This document shows positions 5,460 to 10,006 of a stretch of 10,006 bases of DNA, one piece after another. Origin of the DNA: Planctomycetota bacterium. GTDB taxonomy: Bacteria; Planctomycetota; Planctomycetia; Pirellulales; Thermoguttaceae. Location: contig JANXQG010000645.1 of NCBI GenBank assembly GCA_025356915.1, forward strand, positions 1 through 10,006. The letters run 5' to 3'. The position numbers and the translations under genes were made by a program. Every line of letters starts with the position of its first letter. Within the stretch, counting starts at the first letter, position 1. The notes beneath the pieces were generated by a model. The model saw only the letters and a program-made list of their open reading frames with translations. It had not been told where the DNA came from and made no database searches.

Positions 5460-6953
5460 TCACCCCTCCACCCATCGTAGCGACCTTTCCACGGCCTTGA
5501 GCCAGCGACCGTACTTCGCGTCGCGCTGGGCAGCGGCCATTTTCGGCAAATACTCGCATTGCATGGCCCAATTCCTTGTCAGTTCGTCCATATCTTGCCA
5601 ATACCCAACGGCCAGTCCGGCGAGGTACGCCGCCCCAAGAGCCGTCGTCTCGGCCACCTCGGGCCGGTAGACGGGTACGCCCAAAACATCGGCCTGGAAC
5701 TGCATCAGCAGATGGTTGACCGAAGCACCGCCGTCTACCTTCAATGCGGCCAGCGCAATGTCGGCGTCCTTCTGCATCGCCTCCAATACGTCGCGGGTTT
5801 GGTAGGCCATCGATTCCAGTGCCGCCCTGGCTAAGTGGGCCGCAGTCGTGCCGCGGGAGATGCCGTGGATCGTGCCGCGGGCGTAGGGATCCCAATACGG
5901 CGCCCCCATGCCGACAAACGCCGGCACGAAGTAGACGTCGTCGGTATCGGCCACATGAGCGGCAAGCGTCTCGACTTCCGCGGAGCTGGCGATCACCCCT
6001 AAACCGTCGCGGAGCCACTGCACAACCGCTCCGCCGATGAACACGGATCCTTCGAGGCAATAGGAAATTTTGCCCCCGATGCCCCAACCGATCGTGGTCA
6101 ACATGCGATGCCGCGACTCGATCGGCGTGGTTCCCGTATTCATCAAGAGGAAACAGCCCGTGCCATAGGTGTTTTTGGCCATGCCGGGCGCAAAACAAAC
6201 CTGGCCGAATGTGGCCGCCTGCTGGTCACCCGCTACCGCGGCGATGGGCACGGGGCCGCCAAACCACTCGTTGCTCGTTTGACCATAGACCTCACTTGAC
6301 GACCGTACTTCCGGCAGCATGGCTCGTGGCACACGGAGAATTCGCAGCAGTTCGTCGTCCCAATCCAGGGAGTGAATATTGTAAAGCAACGTGCGGCTGG
6401 CGTTGCTGTAGTCGGTTGCGTGGACGCGGCCGCCGGTCAATCGCCAGAGGAGCCAAGAATCGACCGTGCCAAAAAGTACCTCGCCCCGTTCAGCACGGCG
6501 GCGGAGGCCGTCGTACGTGTCGAATAAGTGCGAAATCTTCGTGCCGGAGAAATAGGCGTCGATCACCAAGCCCGTCTTGGCCCGAAAAGTCTCTTCAAAA
6601 CCCTCGGCCTTCAAACGATCGCAGATTCCGGCACTGACGCGGCTCTGCCAAACAATGGCCGGTGCGACGGCGCGGCCGGTCTGCCGATCCCAGAGGATCG
6701 TTGTTTCTCGCTGGTTGGTCACCCCCACCGCCGCAAGATCGCCGGCAGTCAGCGACGCCTGGGCTAGGGCCGCGCGTGCCGTTTCCAGTTGCGATGACCA
6801 GATCGCTTCCGGGTCGTGTTCCACGATGCCCGGAGCCGGTAGAATCTGTGGGAACTTCTGCTGGGCGGAAGCGACGATCAGTCCGGCACGATCGAAAATG
6901 ATCGCCCGGCTCGACGTGGTTCCCTGATCGAGAGCGAGAATGTATTGGGACAT
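5460..6953 (-). CDS. glpK: Glycerol kinase
   Basis: A full-length 497-residue FGGY-family kinase that phosphorylates glycerol to sn-glycerol 3-phosphate with ATP. The phosphate-binding DQGTTSSR is at 9-16. The glycerol-binding residues Arg82-Glu83 (NQRETT), Tyr134, Asp243 and Gln244 (AGDQQAA) are all present. ATDYSNASRTLLYNI, NTYGTGCF and the C-terminal FGGY signature region (ALKVDGGASVNHLLMQFQAD) confirm the family. In the loop before GDQQ, the E. coli Arg236 that binds fructose 1,6-bisphosphate is a Pro here, and the His phosphorylated by HPr in Firmicutes is replaced by Glu. Neither classical control is therefore expected. No glpF or glpD is nearby, and the gene appears to stand alone behind its own promoter. 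AGGAAAG about 10-13 bases upstream is a weak ribosome binding site. Confidence 0.96.
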   Translation of the reverse strand: MSQYILALDQGTTSSRAIIFDRAGLIVASAQQKFPQILPAPGIVEHDPEAIWSSQLETARAALAQASLTAGDLAAVGVTNQRETTILWDRQTGRAVAPAIVWQSRVSAGICDRLKAEGFEETFRAKTGLVIDAYFSGTKISHLFDTYDGLRRRAERGEVLFGTVDSWLLWRLTGGRVHATDYSNASRTLLYNIHSLDWDDELLRILRVPRAMLPEVRSSSEVYGQTSNEWFGGPVPIAAVAGDQQAATFGQVCFAPGMAKNTYGTGCFLLMNTGTTPIESRHRMLTTIGWGIGGKISYCLEGSVFIGGAVVQWLRDGLGVIASSAEVETLAAHVADTDDVYFVPAFVGMGAPYWDPYARGTIHGISRGTTAAHLARAALESMAYQTRDVLEAMQKDADIALAALKVDGGASVNHLLMQFQADVLGVPVYRPEVAETTALGAAYLAGLAVGYWQDMDELTRNWAMQCEYLPKMAAAQRDAKYGRWLKAVERSLRWVEG

Positions 6954-6981
6954 GTGAACGGCACTTTCCTGTCACAATGTC

Positions 6982-7010
6982 AGTATAGTACTCTTGAGGC
7001 GAAAAAACAA
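6982..7010 (-). promoter_or_regulatory. Predicted sigma-70-like promoter of glpK
   Basis: On the minus strand, TTGTTT (7005-7010) and TATACT (6982-6987) are separated by exactly 17 bases. They match the -35 box in its first three bases and the -10 box in five of six. Transcription would start near 6975, leaving a leader of about 20 bases before the glpK ATG at 6953. This is the best promoter match noticed in the window. Confidence 0.5.
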
Positions 7011-7036
7011 TTCATACTATCCACCTTGCAGGAAAA

Positions 7037-7142
7037 CTGCAAAGTCCAACGCGAAGGGGTCAGGTCCATGTTTTCGGGGAAGGATCTCGGGTGAATTTCA
7101 TTCGTTATCGCCGAAAAATGGACCCGACCCCCGACTTTGCAA
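7037..7142. mobile_element. Imperfect inverted-repeat element, MITE- or REP-like
   Basis: Two arms face each other. Left arm 7056-7077 reads GGGGTCAGGTCCAT then GTTTTCGG. Right arm 7111-7131 is its reverse complement apart from one mismatch and one extra base. Outside these, TGCAAAGTC (7038-7046) pairs perfectly with GACTTTGCA (7133-7141). Between the inner arms are 33 bases with no coding potential. The whole could fold into one long hairpin. The GGGGTCAGGTCCAT type of end recalls repeats mobilised by IS200-like REP-associated (RAYT) transposases, but no transposase is present, so it would be a non-autonomous copy or relic. It lies upstream of both glpK and the divergent cyclase gene. Confidence 0.6.
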
Positions 7143-7168
7143 TTCTCATGATCCGCCTTATATCATTC

Positions 7169-7198
7169 TTGACCGTGCATAGCATAGAATGGATTAGA
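7169..7198 (+). promoter_or_regulatory. Possible promoter of the cyclase gene
   Basis: TTGACC (7169-7174) matches five of six bases of the -35 consensus. ATTAGA (7193-7198) is a poor -10 at 18-base spacing. Initiation near 7205 would leave a leader of about 30 bases before the GTG start at 7237. The better -10-like hexamer TAGAAT (7185-7190) is too close to TTGACC, so this remains tentative. Confidence 0.3.
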
Positions 7199-7236
7199 CT
7201 GTTGTATCTGGTATTTTGGCTTACAGGGAACACCAC

Positions 7237-8973
7237 GTGGGCAAAGGATTTCAACTCGTTCTTCATGGTATTAAAGGTCTCGACGTTCGCTCGTTCGACC
7301 AAGCACGGGTTGTTTTGGGTCACAGCAGGGTGTGCGACGTTTCCTTTGAATCGCTGCTATACCTCGATCGCAAACATGCTGAAATCCTTTCCGATGCTGA
7401 CGGTTGGATCATCCAGGATCAGCGGAGCCGTCAGGGAGTTGCCGTGAATGGCCAGCGGGTTGTCAGGCAGAGGCTCAGGCATGGCGATCGGATTGTTCTG
7501 GCACCCGATGCCGCGGAGCCGGTTCTGCTGGAATTTTGGTTGCCGGAATCTTCCGATTCAGGGCCGCCTCAAGCGATTCTGAGCGAAGAATCGGGAGCGA
7601 CCAGCGTCGTCGCCAGCATCGACCTTTGCGAACTATCGAAGACCTTGGGTGAATCCGGCCGGGGAAAACACCCTACGATCGAACAGCACCCGGTTAATGC
7701 GGCGGGCAAGATATTGGCTATTCCCGATGCCTTCGGTCGATCCTTCTTTGAAAGCACGTCCCAACTGCCAGTTCTCAGCATGTTCAAATCGGCCGGTGAG
7801 ATCCTGCTGACCCAAGAATCGCTCGACGAAATGCTGCAACAGGTCGTGAACCTCATTGCCGAGCATCTGCCAGGACGCAGGGGCGCGGTCTGCATGGTCG
7901 ATCAGGCTTCCGGCGAGATTCAGCCTCGCTGCTTCAGCCAAAAACGTGGAGCGTGGGGCGGGGGGCAGGGAGCGTGGGGCGGGGAGCGTGGGGCGGAGAG
8001 CGGTCTCCAGCCGCCGTTTTTGATCAGCCGCAGCATATTGCACGAAGCCGTCCGCGTGCAGCGTGCCATGCTGGTGGCTAGCGTCGCCGACGACCCTCGT
8101 TTTGACGCAGCAGCCAGCATCCAGCAGATGGGCATTCGCTCGGCCATTTGCGTGCCACTTTATCATCGAGGTCAGGTCACGGGCTTAATCTATGTCGATT
8201 CGCAGGGGGACGCCGGGCTGTTGAGTAGCCGTGATCTGGAAGTCCTGACCGTGCTGGGCCTGATGGTCGCATCGGGTATTGTACAGATCTCGCTCCGCAA
8301 CGATGTCGCTCGGGAGCGGACGATGCGAGACCGCTTGGCCCGTTATAATTCGCCGCAAGTTGTCGAGCAAATCATGAAGCTTACGCCGCGGCAGGAAGAC
8401 GAGATGCAGGCCGAAGAATACGATGTCAGCGTGCTATTTGCCGATATCACTGGCTTTTCGACGCTTGCCGAGAGTTGGTCGGCGGCCGAAGCGGTGCGAG
8501 TGCTGAACCTGGTGTTTGAGCGTTGGACAGCCAATATCTTTCAGCGCGATGGCACGTTGGACAAGTATATCGGCGATGCCGTAATGGCGGTTTTCGGTGC
8601 CCCGTTGCGGCAAGCCGATCATGCCCAGCGGGCCGTGGCCACGGCCTTGGCCATGCAACAAACGCTCGACGACTTGAACCGGTTGCGTCCGCATGATCCT
8701 CCGTTAAAGTTGCGTATTGGCATCAATTCGGGCCGCGTGATTGCCGGCGATATTGGCTCGCCGCTGCACAAGTCCTATACGGTGATTGGCGACGTGGTCA
8801 ATGTGGCTAGCCGCTTGGAGACATCGGTAGCCCTGCCCGGTCAGATTGTGATCGGCCAAGCAACCCATGAGGCAACCCGAGACCTGTACGGCTGCGAGCC
8901 ACTCGGCGAAGTTCAACTCCGCGGCAAGCGGCAAACGATTCCGGCGTATCGGGTGCTGGCGAGTGGGGAGTAG
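7237..8973 (+). CDS. FHA-GAF adenylate cyclase (class III)
   Basis: A 578-residue cytosolic signalling protein that should make cyclic AMP from ATP. Residues about 5-105 are an FHA domain with GHSRVCDV, DRKHAEI and VNGQ; the Ser that normally precedes Arg-x-His is Asp44, so phosphothreonine binding may be altered. Residues about 180-350 are a GAF domain, with MGIRSAICVPL and GLIYVDS, interrupted by a Gly/Trp-rich insert. The cyclase domain, from about 395, has both metal aspartates, Asp403 (FADITGFST) and Asp447 (KYIGDAVMAVFG). It also has the adenine-selecting Lys443 and Asp519, and the transition-state residues Asn522 and Arg526 (IGDVVNVASRLE), so it looks active and ATP-specific. There is no membrane segment. 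I chose GTG 7237 because AGGGAA lies 6 bases upstream; TTG 7216 is an alternative. The cAMP receptor is not in the window. Confidence 0.9.
   Translation: MGKGFQLVLHGIKGLDVRSFDQARVVLGHSRVCDVSFESLLYLDRKHAEILSDADGWIIQDQRSRQGVAVNGQRVVRQRLRHGDRIVLAPDAAEPVLLEFWLPESSDSGPPQAILSEESGATSVVASIDLCELSKTLGESGRGKHPTIEQHPVNAAGKILAIPDAFGRSFFESTSQLPVLSMFKSAGEILLTQESLDEMLQQVVNLIAEHLPGRRGAVCMVDQASGEIQPRCFSQKRGAWGGGQGAWGGERGAESGLQPPFLISRSILHEAVRVQRAMLVASVADDPRFDAAASIQQMGIRSAICVPLYHRGQVTGLIYVDSQGDAGLLSSRDLEVLTVLGLMVASGIVQISLRNDVARERTMRDRLARYNSPQVVEQIMKLTPRQEDEMQAEEYDVSVLFADITGFSTLAESWSAAEAVRVLNLVFERWTANIFQRDGTLDKYIGDAVMAVFGAPLRQADHAQRAVATALAMQQTLDDLNRLRPHDPPLKLRIGINSGRVIAGDIGSPLHKSYTVIGDVVNVASRLETSVALPGQIVIGQATHEATRDLYGCEPLGEVQLRGKRQTIPAYRVLASGE
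7948..7996 (+). repeat. G-rich 14-base repeat inside the GAF coding region
   Basis: GGAGCGTGGGGCGG occurs three times: 7948-7961, 7969-7982 and 7983-7996. The first two copies are 21 bases apart and both encode GAWGG; the third is 14 bases on and in another frame, yet the gene stays open. Six runs of three or more G between 7955 and 7993 also satisfy the usual G-quadruplex pattern on the coding strand. The encoded stretch (RGAWGGGQGAWGGERGAESG) looks like a surface-loop insertion in the GAF domain. Confidence 0.75.
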
Positions 8974-8987
8974 GAAGCGGGGAGTAG
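8961..8987 (+). repeat. Purine-rich degenerate repeat across the cyclase stop codon
   Basis: GAGTGGGGAGTAG is followed by GAAGCGGGGAGTAG, so the unit GGGGAGTAG appears twice. The first TAG (8971-8973) is the cyclase stop codon, so the last residues (SGE) are encoded by the repeat. It is similar in composition to the repeat in the GAF region of the same gene. Confidence 0.5.
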
Positions 8988-9006
8988 CCCCATTGTTCGG
9001 CTTTTT
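8979..9006 (+). terminator. Possible weak terminator after the cyclase gene
   Basis: GGGG (8979-8982) can pair with CCCC (8988-8991), and alternatively AGCC (8986-8989) with GGCT (8999-9002). The second is followed directly by a T-run (9002-9006). Both stems are only four pairs, so termination efficiency is doubtful. Confidence 0.25.
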
Positions 9007-9052
9007 CTCGCCTCGGCCACGATCATAACCTTGCCACGGCCCCCACTCAGGC

Positions 9053-9940
9053 TTATACGTCAAAGTTTTTTGCCGCGCCCCATTGCCCTGGACTTCGTGG
9101 GACGAGAATGGCTACAAGCTGGCCGCGGGTGTCGACGGCGGCGATTTCTTGGTCTGCGGCTGAAGTGGTGACAGGAATGAATAGCCCTTGACGTACCCGC
9201 AGGACTTCGGCCGCCGTTAGCTCTCGAACGGGCAGCGCGGACAATGCCATGCGAGGCGGATCCAACCGGGCCCGCCAATCCAGGGCGGTCAGAGTGCCTG
9301 GATCGACGGCCGTGTCGAGCATCCAAGGACCGATGGCTGTCCGCACTAGCGCCGACATCACGGCAGCCGTGCCGAGCGATTCGGCTAGGTCACGGCCCAA
9401 CGAGCGAATGTATGTCCCGCTGCCGCACTCGATTTCCAGCACCAATTCGGGATATACGTAACGCGCAACTTTCATCGAGTAGACCTCGATCGGCCGCGGC
9501 TTCAATTCCACCGTCTCGCCACGCCGGGCCAGATCATAGGCCCTCTGGCCTGCCACCTTCAGTGCTGAAAAGATCGGCGGGCGCTGTAGAATACTACCGA
9601 CGAACTTCTCCGCGGCGGCCTCGATTTGAGCGGCTGCGGGAATAGGCGGATCGGGCAGCAGGGTCACGGGGCCATCGGTATCTTCCGTCGCACTGCTTTG
9701 CCCCAAGAGAAACGTGCCGGTGTAGCACTTTGGCATCCGCTGCACATACTCAATCAGCCGCGTGCCGGACCCAACGCAGATTACCAGCACACCGGTGGCC
9801 AGCGGGTCGAGCGTGCCGGCATGGCCCACCTTGGCCGGGCGGGCCAGCCGCTCGACCAGATTGACCGCATCCCGGGAAGTAATCCCGGCCGGCTTATCGA
9901 TATTCAATAGACCAGAAACAAGCAAAGGATGAAGAAGCAA
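9053..9940 (-). CDS. truB: tRNA pseudouridine(55) synthase TruB
   Basis: A protein of about 295 residues that converts U55 in the T-loop of elongator tRNAs to pseudouridine. GLLNIDKPAGITSRDAV is at 10-26. The catalytic motif VGHAGTLDPLATGVL is at 38-52, with Asp45 as the nucleophile. The later family motifs RPPIFSALKVAGQRAYDLARRGE and CGSGTYIRSLGRDLAE are also present. The length is normal for a bacterial TruB. The start is uncertain: there is no in-frame ATG and no Shine-Dalgarno, and the frame stays open upstream to the window edge. TTG 9940 is the longest candidate inside the window; TTG 9925 and TTG 9907 would also leave the core domain intact or nearly so. In many bacteria truB follows rbfA and infB; here the sequence before it is cut off by the window. 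It converges on the cyclase gene. Confidence 0.93.
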   Translation of the reverse strand: MLLHPLLVSGLLNIDKPAGITSRDAVNLVERLARPAKVGHAGTLDPLATGVLVICVGSGTRLIEYVQRMPKCYTGTFLLGQSSATEDTDGPVTLLPDPPIPAAAQIEAAAEKFVGSILQRPPIFSALKVAGQRAYDLARRGETVELKPRPIEVYSMKVARYVYPELVLEIECGSGTYIRSLGRDLAESLGTAAVMSALVRTAIGPWMLDTAVDPGTLTALDWRARLDPPRMALSALPVRELTAAEVLRVRQGLFIPVTTSAADQEIAAVDTRGQLVAILVPRSPGQWGAAKNFDV

Positions 9941-9974
9941 TGATGTAAGATGAAGAACCCCGCCGCTAGCATAG

Positions 9975-9980
9975 ATTGTA
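9975..9980 (-). promoter_or_regulatory. Possible -10 box upstream of truB
   Basis: On the minus strand TACAAT (9975-9980) matches five of six bases of the -10 consensus and lies about 35 bases before the TTG at 9940. The -35 position at 17-base spacing reads TTCCTT, a poor match. If real, it would allow truB to be transcribed separately from any upstream gene and would rule out a start far upstream. Confidence 0.25.
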
Positions 9981-10006
9981 ACACTCGGATAACATGAAAG
10001 GAAGAA

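Noticed and set aside
5347..6198. Long open frame on the minus strand, 283 codons, overlapping glpK
   Set aside because: It lies in another frame of the glycerol kinase gene, is rich in Arg, Gly and Cys, and shows no domain. It is a shadow of a GC-rich coding region.
7091..7447. 118-codon plus-strand frame overlapping the inverted-repeat element and the cyclase start
   Set aside because: It overlaps the FHA coding region in another frame and starts inside a repeat; there is no domain or good ribosome binding site.
9991..10006. Start of a divergent plus-strand gene at ATG 9994
   Set aside because: Only five codons are visible and there is no clear ribosome binding site, so nothing can be supported.

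Overview
The window is bacterial DNA, moderately GC-rich and mostly coding. It looks like a planctomycete, probably Pirellulales-like, though this is inferred rather than proven. The grounds are an exported L-rhamnose mutarotase-family protein, a small exported EF-hand protein, an FHA-GAF-class III cyclase architecture, weak or absent Shine-Dalgarno sequences before several genes, and short palindromic or purine-rich repeats between genes. There are nine confident protein genes and one gene cut by the left edge. I see no rRNA, tRNA, CRISPR array, phage gene or intact insertion sequence.

Left part (1-1251): the start of a PAS-domain sensor protein runs off the left edge on the minus strand. 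It is divergent from a small secreted EF-hand protein on the plus strand. A secreted L-rhamnose mutarotase-family protein follows.

Centre-left (1293-5131): four plus-strand genes with gaps of 56, 58 and 26 bases form a probable carbohydrate-oxidation operon. They are an L-idonate 5-dehydrogenase-like zinc enzyme, a gluconate 5-dehydrogenase-like SDR, an L-galactose/L-fucose dehydrogenase-like aldo-keto reductase, and an APH-fold small-molecule kinase. The mutarotase lies 41 bases upstream and may be part of the unit. The zinc enzyme plus SDR pair resembles the idnD-idnO step of L-idonate catabolism, with the APH-fold protein where a sugar kinase would be expected. No transporter, dehydratase or aldolase is visible, so the real substrate is open.

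Centre-right (5132-7236): 328 bases without a supported gene separate the operon from a convergent glycerol kinase gene (glpK). Upstream of glpK is a good sigma-70-like promoter, and beyond it a roughly 105-base imperfect inverted-repeat element that looks like a non-autonomous mobile or REP-type repeat.

Right part (7237-10006): an FHA-GAF-adenylate cyclase on the plus strand carries a G-rich 14-base repeat inserted into its GAF domain. It converges on truB (tRNA pseudouridine-55 synthase, minus strand). The short gap between them holds a related purine-rich repeat. The main points of interest are the dehydrogenase/kinase cassette, the G-rich repeat in the GAF coding region, and the inverted-repeat element at 7037-7142.
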